Source: Gracilibacillus dipsosauri (GTDB lineage Bacteria; Bacillota; Bacilli; Bacillales; Amphibacillaceae). Taken from it: a stretch of 64,000 bases of DNA. A program made the translations under genes and the position numbers. The DNA is taken from assembly GCF_003176895.1 (NCBI RefSeq), contig NZ_QGTD01000004.1, positions 62,001 to 126,000 of the forward strand, read 5' to 3'. Under the pieces are notes generated by a model. That model was not told the DNA's origin, did no database searches, and worked only from the letters and a program-made list of their open reading frames with translations. Shown here piece after piece: positions 1-7,008 of the stretch (positions are counted from its first letter, which is position 1; each line of letters starts with the position of its first letter).

Positions 1-395
1 GTCTTCCCTACTAAAATACCCTTTACCATATCCTTAAGATTTGTAACTTCTTTTACATCCAGGTTATGCACAATACGATTTTGGATAAAGGGAATTACCT
101 CAGCTTTTGGTGATTCTGAATGACTAGACTCCTCTAATATTGGCTCCATAATACTTTTATTAATACTTTCTGCATTAATTAACCCCTCCAAATAGCATAG
201 AAGTACTTTTTTCTGCTCTTGAAGCGGTAGGTTGAATTCTCGATATTTAATGTCTGTACTTTGATGAAATATTTGCTGTAAGGCAGCTTTATTATCCGAT
301 ATATTTCCATGGATATTTCCTTTTATTTGTTCGATTTCTGTTTTTGGACTCTTTTCACTTTTCTTTCCAAACCATAATTTTCGTTTCCTATTCAT
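1..395 (-). CDS. GerA-family spore germination protein, N-terminal part (cut by window edge)
   Basis: The reverse strand reads from an ATG at 395 to the left edge without a stop, giving about 131 residues. It begins with a basic, Lys/Trp-rich stretch, then an acidic soluble domain with phrases such as 'VLLCYLEGLIN' and 'NLKDMVKGILVGK'. This is the usual N-terminal cytoplasmic domain of GerA/GerK/GerB A-subunits, which form the germinant receptor in the inner spore membrane. The membrane-spanning part lies outside the window. A perfect sigma-G type promoter lies upstream (429-458), which supports forespore expression. The A-subunit assignment is made from sequence character only, so the particular receptor cannot be named. 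Confidence 0.8.
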   Translation of the reverse strand, partial: MNRKRKLWFGKKSEKSPKTEIEQIKGNIHGNISDNKAALQQIFHQSTDIKYREFNLPLQEQKKVLLCYLEGLINAESINKSIMEPILEESSHSESPKAEVIPFIQNRIVHNLDVKEVTNLKDMVKGILVGK

Positions 396-428
396 CTGAC
401 AGCCCTCTCTAAAAGAAATAATATTTTT

Positions 429-458
429 TAGTATGGGTGAAAGCTTGAAAATTCATGC
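429..458 (-). promoter_or_regulatory. Sigma-G type promoter of the gerA-like gene
   Basis: On the minus strand GCATG (454-458) is followed after exactly 18 bases by CATACTA (429-435). This fits the sigma-G consensus GMATR-N17/18-CATNHTA at every position. It lies about 35 bases upstream of the gerA-like start codon and points towards it, as expected for a germination receptor made in the forespore. Confidence 0.7.
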
Positions 459-517
459 ACTAGGAAGGAAAATCGGAGTATTTCATGGTAAAAGAAATAA
501 GAGTCTTTCAAACAAAA

Positions 518-553
518 AAACCTGTACCAAAGGTTTTCTTTCTGGACAGGTTT
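518..553. terminator. Hairpin between mtlF and the gerA-like gene
   Basis: AAACCTGT (518-525) and ACAGGTTT (546-553) form an 8-bp stem with a 20-base loop downstream of mtlF. A run of As precedes it, so on the minus strand the stem is followed by Ts: a plausible terminator for the mtlR-mtlF transcript. Confidence 0.5.
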
Positions 554-628
554 ATGCGTCTATTGGCTGAAGTGGAGGGTTTATGATCAAGTGAAAAAGA
601 CGGTGATTCTTCCAATATTGTCTACTAT

Positions 629-1063
629 TTAGTTGACTCCTTCTAGAATAGCTAAAATGTCCTCTTTCGTATCAGCATGGATCAATTTTTGAATATTTTC
701 TTCCTCTGCACAAACTAATGCAATCTTGGATAGGATCTCTAAGTGCTCCTCCCCTTTTCCAGCGATTCCGATCAAGATATGGACATGTTCTCCATTAAAA
801 TCAACCCCATCAGGCACAGTGACCACAGATAGACCCGTGTGAAGGACCGCATCCTTCGCATCATCAGTTCCATGTGGAATGGCTACATTATTTCCGATAT
901 AAGTGGAGGTTAGCTTTTCACGTTCTAACATTTTATCAACATAGGATTCCTCTACATATCCATTTTTCTTCAAAATATTCCCTGTCAAGCGAATTGCTTC
1001 TTCCTTATCGTTTAATACTGCCCCTAACATCATATTATCTTTTGTTAAAATATCCTTTGTCAT
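629..1063 (-). CDS. mtlF: Mannitol-specific PTS EIIA component
   Basis: A 144-residue single-domain EIIA of the mannitol/fructose class. It receives phosphate from HPr and passes it to the EIIB domain of the mannitol transporter. The active-site histidine is His64 in 'NNVAIPHGTDD', the signature of this family, and the length matches stand-alone MtlF proteins. It starts 16 bases after the stop of mtlR and is probably co-transcribed with it. In related bacteria mtlD (mannitol-1-phosphate dehydrogenase) follows mtlF, but here the next gene is the gerA-like gene, so mtlD must lie elsewhere or be absent. Confidence 0.93.
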   Translation of the reverse strand: MTKDILTKDNMMLGAVLNDKEEAIRLTGNILKKNGYVEESYVDKMLEREKLTSTYIGNNVAIPHGTDDAKDAVLHTGLSVVTVPDGVDFNGEHVHILIGIAGKGEEHLEILSKIALVCAEEENIQKLIHADTKEDILAILEGVN

Positions 1064-1079
1064 TTATAAGCACTCCTTT

Positions 1080-3176
1080 TTATATCGTTAATTTCTCTTT
1101 AATAAACTGATGTAATTGGATAGCGAGATAAGAACCTATTCTCTCCTGATCCTCGGATTGAAATATTTCCGTACTCTCTTGATTTCTAATTAACAAGCTG
1201 CTAATAAAGCTTAATATCTCCATTTCTGCTTCCTCTGCGTTAATTGGTGAAAGCATGATCAAGAAATATTTGATTTTCATACTATTACCATCCATTCCTT
1301 GAACGATGATCGATTTTGCTAAAGGATGGATCGTAAAGCTTGGCTTCATAATATCTTCACTACGTGTATGAAATAATGCCAGCATTGTATTTGGAATACC
1401 TAATCCACCTAAGTCTGCCCTTTCTTGCAATTTGATTGCTACCCTTTTGGCATCGGTGATTACTTGCTTTTCCTCTAACTCCTTACAAATCTCTTGTAAA
1501 ATAAAAGCTAATGCTTGATTTCCTTGATAGGATTGAAGATAAAAGCCTTCTAATAAGGAAATCACTGCACTTGTCATCGATTTTATACCTTTTATGTGGT
1601 TAACCGTTTCTTGCTTCGTTATTTTCCTGTTTTTTAATGTAGTGATCTTTGCTTTTTTTAGGCCAGCTTTCATTTTAAGTTTTCGGATTTGACTATTAAT
1701 CTTATGAATATCCTCTGTCGTCAGAATAGGTGATGCCAAAATATACTCATGCTCCATATGCTTGATCGGCACTGTTGAGATAATAAAATCATAGCTCGAC
1801 CATTTTCTATTCTCTAAATCAAATAAAGAAGAGCTTTCAATCTCGGTGATCTCAGGAATTTGTTGAATAATCTTCGATGCGAGCATCTTGGATGTCCCTA
1901 TCCCACTCGAACAGACTACAAGTACTTTTAACGTTATTTCTTTATCCATTCGTAAGAGAGCAGAAGCAAAATGTAGCACAAGGTAAGCAATTTCCTCTTT
2001 TGGAAAATGGATATCAGGAAACACTTTCTTTGTCCCTTCCTCCAATATAAAGAAAAGCTGATGGTAGTCTGATTCTATTTCTTCCATTAATGGATTCTTA
2101 ATATTCATTCCTTGCTGCAGCCGATAAATGGCTGGCTTTAAATGGGCAACGAGGTCATCTAGAATATGCTCTAAACTCAGTAAATCTTTATTTAATATAT
2201 TACTAACAAAGGAAATTAGTTGCTTTGCCTTGTAAGCAATGTCTAGAGAGGACTCTTCCATCAAATATTCATGGTTTCGTAGTTTAGCACCAAGTAAGTG
2301 CATGGTTACATAACCTATTTCATCATTAGGTATTTCAATCTGTAGCTGTTCCTCCAACGTAAAAGTAATTTCGTGTGCGATCTTATATTCCTTTGTCTCC
2401 TGCAGCTCTTTTAAATAAACGGGATCGAACTGTATTCTTTCCCCTTTCTGTAGCCTTTCCATTGCAAGAGCCAAATGAACGACAAGGCCAACATAGGCAC
2501 TGTCTGCGAGTTCATAGGGAAGATTCGCGCGGTAAGCATTCACCGTTTGTTCGATATAGGTTAATTTATCTTGATCAACCATACCTAACAAACGATTAGA
2601 TATCGCATTAGACGGATCTTCTTTTTCAATGTTCTTACGTAGTAATTGGATAACCTCTGATTCACTGACATGCTTAGAGATTAAATAACTGATGGCAGCA
2701 CGTTTATTTTCTTCTGCACCATCTATTTTGACACCATATCCTCTTCTTCGTATTAGGTTCAATTCATACTTTGTCATGATTTCCTCTAGCATATCTAAAT
2801 CATGACTGATCGTGGCAATCGTTACATTTAGTTCACTGGCTAAATGAAATAATTTGATTGGCTCTCTTGCTTCAAGAAGGGTTGTTAGTATAATCGACTG
2901 TCTCTCATCTGGTGTATAATCGGTATATTGTAGCTTCATGATCGCATGCTTTAATGCCTTTTTATCAGTATCGTCTCCTAAAACCGATACCCCTACACCT
3001 GCGCGCTTGTTTATACGGAGCTCATATTGCGATAGAACGTCTTCCATATTTTTTAAATCACGGTGTACAGTTCTTTCACTTACTTCTAAGTTCTTGGCAA
3101 TGGTTTTGATAGTGGTTGGCTCCTGTTTCGATAAGAGTAATTCAATAGTACGTCTTTCTCTACCCGATAAATACAA
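1080..3176 (-). CDS. mtlR: PTS-regulated transcriptional activator of mannitol genes (MtlR type)
   Basis: A 698-residue multidomain regulator close in length to MtlR of B. subtilis. The order is an HTH_11 domain (about 1-60), an Mga-like second HTH (90-150), PRD1 (185-300; His234, His293), PRD2 (305-410; His345, His402), a GatB-like EIIB domain (415-505; Cys422 in 'VVCSSGIGTSK') and an MtlA-type EIIA domain (540-698; His603 in 'LALFHTRSED'). All phospho-acceptor positions known from MtlR seem present, so HPr- and EII-dependent control is expected. The start codon is TTG, preceded by a strong GGGAGGGG ribosome-binding site. It lies upstream of mtlF and away from mtlA, from which a 3.6-kb cassette separates it. 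Confidence 0.92.
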   Translation of the reverse strand: MYLSGRERRTIELLLSKQEPTTIKTIAKNLEVSERTVHRDLKNMEDVLSQYELRINKRAGVGVSVLGDDTDKKALKHAIMKLQYTDYTPDERQSIILTTLLEAREPIKLFHLASELNVTIATISHDLDMLEEIMTKYELNLIRRRGYGVKIDGAEENKRAAISYLISKHVSESEVIQLLRKNIEKEDPSNAISNRLLGMVDQDKLTYIEQTVNAYRANLPYELADSAYVGLVVHLALAMERLQKGERIQFDPVYLKELQETKEYKIAHEITFTLEEQLQIEIPNDEIGYVTMHLLGAKLRNHEYLMEESSLDIAYKAKQLISFVSNILNKDLLSLEHILDDLVAHLKPAIYRLQQGMNIKNPLMEEIESDYHQLFFILEEGTKKVFPDIHFPKEEIAYLVLHFASALLRMDKEITLKVLVVCSSGIGTSKMLASKIIQQIPEITEIESSSLFDLENRKWSSYDFIISTVPIKHMEHEYILASPILTTEDIHKINSQIRKLKMKAGLKKAKITTLKNRKITKQETVNHIKGIKSMTSAVISLLEGFYLQSYQGNQALAFILQEICKELEEKQVITDAKRVAIKLQERADLGGLGIPNTMLALFHTRSEDIMKPSFTIHPLAKSIIVQGMDGNSMKIKYFLIMLSPINAEEAEMEILSFISSLLIRNQESTEIFQSEDQERIGSYLAIQLHQFIKEKLTI

Positions 3177-3375
3177 TAAACACCCCTCCCTTTCCCCAAT
3201 ACAAGACAGACAAATTTAAATTACTTTCTTTCAGTTTATACCTGCTTTCCCCATCGTTTCAACGTTATTTTATTATTTTATTTTCTGGTTAAATGTTGAC
3301 AAAATTTAATAAGTTAGAAATGCGGAATTCACGTGGAGCTAGGTAATTCTATTTGTGTAGAAGTGGAAATTAAAA

Positions 3376-3412
3376 GGAAAACACATTTTAATAAACCTAA
3401 AATGTGTTTTCC
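3376..3412. terminator. Terminator of the ABC-2 exporter genes
   Basis: A 15-bp perfect stem, GGAAAACACATTTTA (3376-3390) with its complement at 3398-3412 and a 7-base loop. On the minus strand it is followed by TTTTAATTT. It closes the exporter unit and separates it from mtlR. Confidence 0.85.
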
Positions 3413-3418
3413 TTTGTT

Positions 3419-4168
3419 TTACCCTAATTCACGTTTAAATAATTTATTGGAAATAATGTAAGCGATGATCATGACACCGATGCACCAAGCAAGAGCAGTC
3501 CAGATACTATTGTTAACCTGGCCTTCATATAAGAGGGCACGGATCGAATTTACGATTGAAGTAACGGGCTGGTCCTCCGCGAACGCACGAACAATTTTAG
3601 GCATGGTTTCGGTGGGAACAAAAGCCGAGCTAATAAAAGGTAGAAAAATCAGCGGATACGAGTATGCTGTCGCTCCTTCCATTGACCGTGCTGTCAGCCC
3701 GGGAATGACCGCGAGCCATGTCAGCGCCAGTGTAAACAGACTGAGTATTCCAACTACCGCGAGCCAATCTAGGATATCCGCATTAGATCGGAACCCAATT
3801 AAGAGCGCGATGAGGATAACGATACCGACAGTGAGCACGTTGGTAACAAGTGAGGTCCACACGTGAGCCCACAACACCGATGAGCGCTTGATGGGCATGG
3901 TAATAAAACGCGCCATCAGTCCGCTTTTTACATCTGTAAATAGTCGTAAGGAAGTGTAAGCAATGCCTGATGCGATAGTGATTAGCAAAATTCCCGGCAA
4001 TAAATAATTGACGTAGTTGTCGGTGCCTGTCTCTATAGCACCGCCGAATACGTAGACAAACAACACCATCATTATAATCGGCGTAATCGCAACCGTAATA
4101 ATCGTATCTGGACTGCGCATAATATTGCGCATTAAACGCCTTAGTAATACCCATGTTCTACTTTTCAT
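3419..4168 (-). CDS. ABC-2 type exporter permease (DrrB-like)
   Basis: A 249-residue integral membrane protein with about six hydrophobic segments and the ABC-2 permease pattern: cytoplasmic N-terminus 'RTWVLLRRLMRNIMRSPDT', a conserved 'LLPGILLITIASG' segment and a C-terminal basic tail. Members pair with DrrA-type ATPases to export drugs, antibiotics or lipids. It overlaps the ATPase gene by 11 bases, implying translational coupling. The substrate cannot be deduced. Base composition is less AT-rich than in the flanking mannitol genes, suggesting acquisition together with the ATPase gene. Confidence 0.9.
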   Translation of the reverse strand: MKSRTWVLLRRLMRNIMRSPDTIITVAITPIIMMVLFVYVFGGAIETGTDNYVNYLLPGILLITIASGIAYTSLRLFTDVKSGLMARFITMPIKRSSVLWAHVWTSLVTNVLTVGIVILIALLIGFRSNADILDWLAVVGILSLFTLALTWLAVIPGLTARSMEGATAYSYPLIFLPFISSAFVPTETMPKIVRAFAEDQPVTSIVNSIRALLYEGQVNNSIWTALAWCIGVMIIAYIISNKLFKRELG

Positions 4169-4931
4169 TTATATTACCTCCTTTTTGACCGATTACCGAA
4201 AGGAAAATCTCTTCCAATGTCGGCTGTTTTTCGATATATTCCACTTTCGTTGGCGGGAACATCTCTTTAAGCTCGGAAAGGGTACCGGTCGTGATGATTT
4301 TTCCGCCATGCAGGATGGCAATACGATCCGCCAGTTGTTCGGCTTCCTCCAAGTACTGGGTCGTCAGCAAGATGGTCGTGCCGCCGTCGGCAAGCTTCTT
4401 GACAGTATTCCAGACTTCAATCCGTGCTTCGGGGTCAAGCCCTGTTGTCGGTTCGTCGAGAAAAATGACTGCTGGCGTCCCGATCAAGCTCATGGCGATG
4501 TCAAGCCGGCGCTTCATCCCGCCAGAATACTTGTCGGCCCGTCGGTTGGCCGCATCGGTCAGGCTGAATCTTGCTAGCAGATCGTCGGCGACTTGAGCGG
4601 GATTGGAAACTCCCCGCAACTCAGCGATCATCATCAGGTTTTCCCGTCCAGTGAGCATGCCGTCTAAAGCTGCGAACTGCCCTGTCAGGCTAATGCTCTG
4701 GCGAACATGATCAGATTGACGATGGACGTCAAAGCCGCAAATATCTACTTCGCCGCCATCGGGCTTCATTAGCGTCGAGAGGATGTTGACCGTCGTCGTC
4801 TTGCCCGCTCCATTTGATCCCAGCAGTGCGAAAATTTCGCCACGCCGCACCTCAAAATCTACCCCCTTTAGAACTTGCTTGTCTTTAAAGGATTTTTTTA
4901 ACCCTTTTACAGAAATCGCTGCATTACTCAT
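4158..4931 (-). CDS. ABC exporter ATP-binding protein (DrrA-like)
   Basis: A 257-residue nucleotide-binding subunit. Walker A is 'GSNGAGKTTT', the signature motif 'YSGGMKRRLDIA' and Walker B 'VIFLDEPTTGLD', with the DrrA-type C-terminal 'PTLEEIFLSV' tail. I chose the ATG at 4931 because AAGGAGG lies 7-8 bases upstream; a longer ORF from 4961 has no such site. By hand count 72 of 120 bases at 4441-4560 are G or C, against 16 of 60 at 1081-1140 in mtlR, a sign of foreign origin. It forms a two-gene unit with the permease downstream. Confidence 0.92.
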   Translation of the reverse strand: MSNAAISVKGLKKSFKDKQVLKGVDFEVRRGEIFALLGSNGAGKTTTVNILSTLMKPDGGEVDICGFDVHRQSDHVRQSISLTGQFAALDGMLTGRENLMMIAELRGVSNPAQVADDLLARFSLTDAANRRADKYSGGMKRRLDIAMSLIGTPAVIFLDEPTTGLDPEARIEVWNTVKKLADGGTTILLTTQYLEEAEQLADRIAILHGGKIITTGTLSELKEMFPPTKVEYIEKQPTLEEIFLSVIGQKGGNINEK

Positions 4932-4988
4932 ACTTTTTTCCTCCTTATTAAAGCGCAACAAGGCGCTAATTTACCTATATTTTTCTAT

Positions 4989-5001
4989 TCAGTCTGACTG
5001 A
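4989..5001. promoter_or_regulatory. TetR-like palindrome downstream of the exporter promoter
   Basis: TCAGTC-T-GACTGA is a perfect 6+6 palindrome about 60 bases upstream of the ATPase start codon. Its left half, within ATTCAGTC, recurs at the -10 region (5087-5099). Such sites are typical of TetR-family repressors, yet no TetR gene belongs to this unit. Confidence 0.5.
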
Positions 5002-5086
5002 TAATCTGTGTGACTTACTACCAGATTAAAAATATAACTGAATAATGAAGGTGCACATCCACATTTGTAACCAGCTATTCAGTCAG

Positions 5087-5126
5087 AATTATTTATTGAA
5101 TTTACTTTTTTCTCAATGCTTAATAA
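5087..5126 (-). promoter_or_regulatory. Promoter and operator of the ABC-2 exporter genes
   Basis: On the minus strand TTGAGA (5121-5126) and AATAAT (5098-5103) are separated by 17 bases, a good sigma-A promoter. The -10 overlaps ATTCAGTCAGAAT (5087-5099), a near-palindrome related to the 4989-5001 site. The exporter therefore appears to have its own regulated start rather than depending on the PadR promoter. Confidence 0.5.
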
Positions 5127-5254
5127 TACTCTGATTCAAATCTTCCGATACTTGTCGACATAGGTTTTAGGATTTGCCATTAGTTCGTCGGCAAAGCAAC
5201 AGGGTAAATAAAAAACATAATATTATTAGTACGAAGCAAACTCGAACGATATTT

Positions 5255-5281
5255 CGGCAAAAGTTCGATAGAATTTTGCCG
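5255..5281 (-). terminator. Probable terminator of the PadR-DUF1048 operon
   Basis: CGGCAAAA (5255-5262) and TTTTGCCG (5274-5281) form an 8-bp stem with an 11-base loop just after the third DUF1048 gene. There is no long T run, so termination may be partial. Confidence 0.45.
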
Positions 5282-5299
5282 TCTAGTATTATGTTCCTT

Positions 5300-5632
5300 C
5301 TATTTTTTCTTAGCCTTATCGACTTTTTGTTTGATCGATTCTTGATAAAGATCAGCGTAAGTTTTTGAGTCTTCAATCAGTGCATCGCAGAAAGCAGCAA
5401 CGTCTGTTCCTGTGACTTCAAGCACACCTTTCCCAGCAGCTACGCCTTCTTCAAAGAAGTTGATAATCTCTGAGAGCAGTCCGATACCTTCGTTTAGCTC
5501 AACAGGACCGACTTTAAAGAGATATTTTTGGATCTCTTTATAAACAATTTGGTAATCTTGCGGAAGCGCTTTGACACGTGAAACATGGGCTCTCCATACT
5601 TTTTTTCCTTCGATGATTCCCTTGATACTCAT
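5300..5632 (-). CDS. DUF1048 family protein (paralogue 3)
   Basis: A 110-residue soluble protein of the DUF1048 family, small helical proteins found almost always beside PadR-like regulators and ABC transporters in Firmicutes. It shares with its two upstream paralogues the motifs 'ALPQDYQIVYKEIQKYL' near the N-terminus and 'VTGTDVAAFCDALIED' near residue 80. Its start overlaps the stop of the preceding gene (ATGA). The C-terminus is a Lys-rich tail. No molecular function is established; a role in sensing or modulating the associated exporter is inferred only from context. Confidence 0.85.
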   Translation of the reverse strand: MSIKGIIEGKKVWRAHVSRVKALPQDYQIVYKEIQKYLFKVGPVELNEGIGLLSEIINFFEEGVAAGKGVLEVTGTDVAAFCDALIEDSKTYADLYQESIKQKVDKAKKK

Positions 5633-5982
5633 TTCAGTCCTCCTAATTTTTTTGCTACGTTCTTGTTGAGTTGTTCACGCCATTTATCTCTATAAGTTTT
5701 TGCGCCTTCGTCACCAACAAGCGCAGCGCAGAAGCCTTTGATATCATCTCCTAGTACTTCATCGACGCTCTGGCCGTCTGCTGATGTAACTTCAAGCAGT
5801 TCAAGAGCACTGTCAAGAATCGGCATCAGATTACGACCGGTGAAATCTCCGTGAACCCAGAGATTACTATTAATTTCTTTCCAAGCAGTTTGATAGTCAG
5901 CTGGCAAGACTTTTGCTCGTGCTTCAAAACCTTTTATTTCTTTAGTCATATCGCTACCGGTTATTTTTTCTAAAAAGTTCAT
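5629..5982 (-). CDS. DUF1048 family protein (paralogue 2)
   Basis: A 117-residue member of the same family, with 'VLPADYQTAWKEINSNLW' and 'VLGDDIKGFCAALVGD' in the positions where the neighbours carry their equivalents. It is the most divergent of the three copies. It overlaps the next gene by 4 bases and follows paralogue 1 by 42 bases. Three adjacent copies suggest tandem duplication followed by divergence, perhaps to form a hetero-oligomer. Function unknown. Confidence 0.85.
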   Translation of the reverse strand: MNFLEKITGSDMTKEIKGFEARAKVLPADYQTAWKEINSNLWVHGDFTGRNLMPILDSALELLEVTSADGQSVDEVLGDDIKGFCAALVGDEGAKTYRDKWREQLNKNVAKKLGGLK

Positions 5983-6024
5983 TGTATTCTCCTTTAAGAT
6001 ACTAAGCTGTTCAGCAAAGTACTA

Positions 6025-6357
6025 TTATTTAATCGCATCGTTGAGTTTTTGACGTTGTTTATCAACCCACGATTTTGCATCAATGACGAGATCATCACAG
6101 AAGGCTGCTACGTCGTTGCCAGTAACTTCTTTAACACGCTTGCCATCGGCTACGGCTTCTTCAAGAAGGTCGATGATGTGATTAAAGACGAATTTCGTTT
6201 CTTGCCAATCTATCATGCCTCCAGTGTTAAAGAGATATTTTTGCATAGCTTTGTAAGCGTTGTGGTATTCACTTGGAAGTGTCTTTGCACGCGCCTCCAT
6301 CGCCTTCCATTCCCGCTTGTCTTCCAGACTTCCAATAATTTTTTCAAAAATATTCAT
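6025..6357 (-). CDS. DUF1048 family protein (paralogue 1)
   Basis: A 110-residue DUF1048 protein starting inside the stop region of the PadR gene (4-base overlap), hence translationally coupled to it. Core motifs are '[18 protein letters not shown]' and '[16 protein letters not shown]', closest to paralogue 3. No signal peptide or membrane segment is visible, so it should be cytoplasmic. Its place directly behind the regulator is the usual one for the family. Confidence 0.87.
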   Translation of the reverse strand: MNIFEKIIGSLEDKREWKAMEARAKTLPSEYHNAYKAMQKYLFNTGGMIDWQETKFVFNHIIDLLEEAVADGKRVKEVTGNDVAAFCDDLVIDAKSWVDKQRQKLNDAIK

Positions 6358-6707
6358 TTTACTTCTCTCCTTTTGATTTTATTCGTTTTGAGTTCGTTAA
6401 TTTTACTTGAGACAAAATCCCATCTTCTCCAAAAAATTTCAAGTTGCTTTTGACCTGCTGCGTTGAGTGTGTAAAATTTTCTCGGCGGTCCCTTAGTGGA
6501 TGGCTTTTTCTCGATGTCCACCAGATTATGTTTCTCAAGTCGCATAGTAATCGTATAAACTGTGCCTTCCACTACATCGGTGAAGCCAAGCTCTCGAAGA
6601 TGTTGCGTGATTTCATAGCCATAAGTTTCGCCACGGCTGATGATCTCAAGCACACAACCCTCAAGCACACCTTTCAGCATTTCTGTGTTATTTTCCAAGT
6701 TTCCCAC
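6354..6707 (-). CDS. PadR-family transcriptional regulator
   Basis: A 117-residue PadR-like winged-helix protein: '[24 protein letters not shown]' is the family's N-terminal helix, followed by '[18 protein letters not shown]' (recognition helix and wing) and a short C-terminal dimerisation helix. It is the first gene of a PadR-DUF1048-DUF1048-DUF1048 operon. A 7+7 palindrome overlaps the promoter -10 (6784-6802), so autorepression is likely, with relief by an unknown compound that the nearby exporter might remove. Confidence 0.92.
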   Translation of the reverse strand: MGNLENNTEMLKGVLEGCVLEIISRGETYGYEITQHLRELGFTDVVEGTVYTITMRLEKHNLVDIEKKPSTKGPPRKFYTLNAAGQKQLEIFWRRWDFVSSKINELKTNKIKRREVK

Positions 6708-6751
6708 TCCATTTGTATTTCCCTATATTTTTTCAGTATTCTGTATCACAG

Positions 6752-6765
6752 GTATTTTGCAATAC
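6752..6765. promoter_or_regulatory. Second inverted repeat in the PadR leader
   Basis: GTATT-TTGC-AATAC lies between the promoter and the padR start codon, about 45 bases upstream of it. It may be a further PadR site; its sequence differs from the -10 palindrome. Confidence 0.3.
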
Positions 6766-6783
6766 AGATATTAAGTGTTACTG

Positions 6784-6824
6784 ATTACTAGTATATAGTA
6801 ATACATAATAGCATCACTTGTCAA
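6784..6824 (-). promoter_or_regulatory. PadR promoter with operator
   Basis: On the minus strand TTGACA (6819-6824) is a perfect -35; TACTAT (6795-6800) follows after 18 bases. The -10 is embedded in the palindrome ATTACTA-GTATA-TAGTAAT (6784-6802), a good candidate for the PadR binding site. Confidence 0.6.
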
Positions 6825-6960
6825 GAATAAAAAGTCCATTTTTTTAAGGATTCGAAACTAACTCAAGCCATCTGAGAGCTATACTTAGTCTGTTATTATA
6901 GAAGTTTCTCTATAGATTAATCACTCTACAATCGTCTTAAAGTTTTCATGTATAAATTAA

Positions 6961-6997
6961 AAAGGATAATTAGCCTTAAATAGGCTAACTATCCTTT
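6961..6997 (-). terminator. Terminator of mtlA
   Basis: AAAGGATAATTAGCC (6961-6975) pairs with GGCTAACTATCCTTT (about 6983-6997) apart from one mismatch, and on the minus strand the stem is followed by TTTTTAATTT. It stops the mtlA transcript before the PadR cassette, so mtlA is not co-transcribed with mtlR-mtlF. Confidence 0.8.
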
Positions 6998-7008
6998 GAC
7001 GGATTATT

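Larger units (their letters stand above)
4932..5299 (-). other. Intergenic region holding the exporter promoter and DUF1048 terminator
   Basis: This 368-base stretch has no convincing gene; a 69-codon ORF in it is lysine- and leucine-rich noise. It holds the end of the DUF1048 transcript, then a promoter and two TetR-like operator sequences for the exporter pair, each listed separately. Confidence 0.6.

Noticed and set aside
3465-4577. Long plus-strand ORFs opposite the ABC exporter genes
   Set aside because: They are antisense shadows in G+C-richer coding DNA, with no ribosome-binding site or family motif; the minus-strand frames carry the Walker and ABC-2 motifs.
5167-5376. 69-codon minus-strand ORF after the DUF1048 genes
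   Set aside because: It overlaps the third DUF1048 gene out of frame, is rich in Lys/Leu/Ile as random AT-rich sequence, and contains the terminator.
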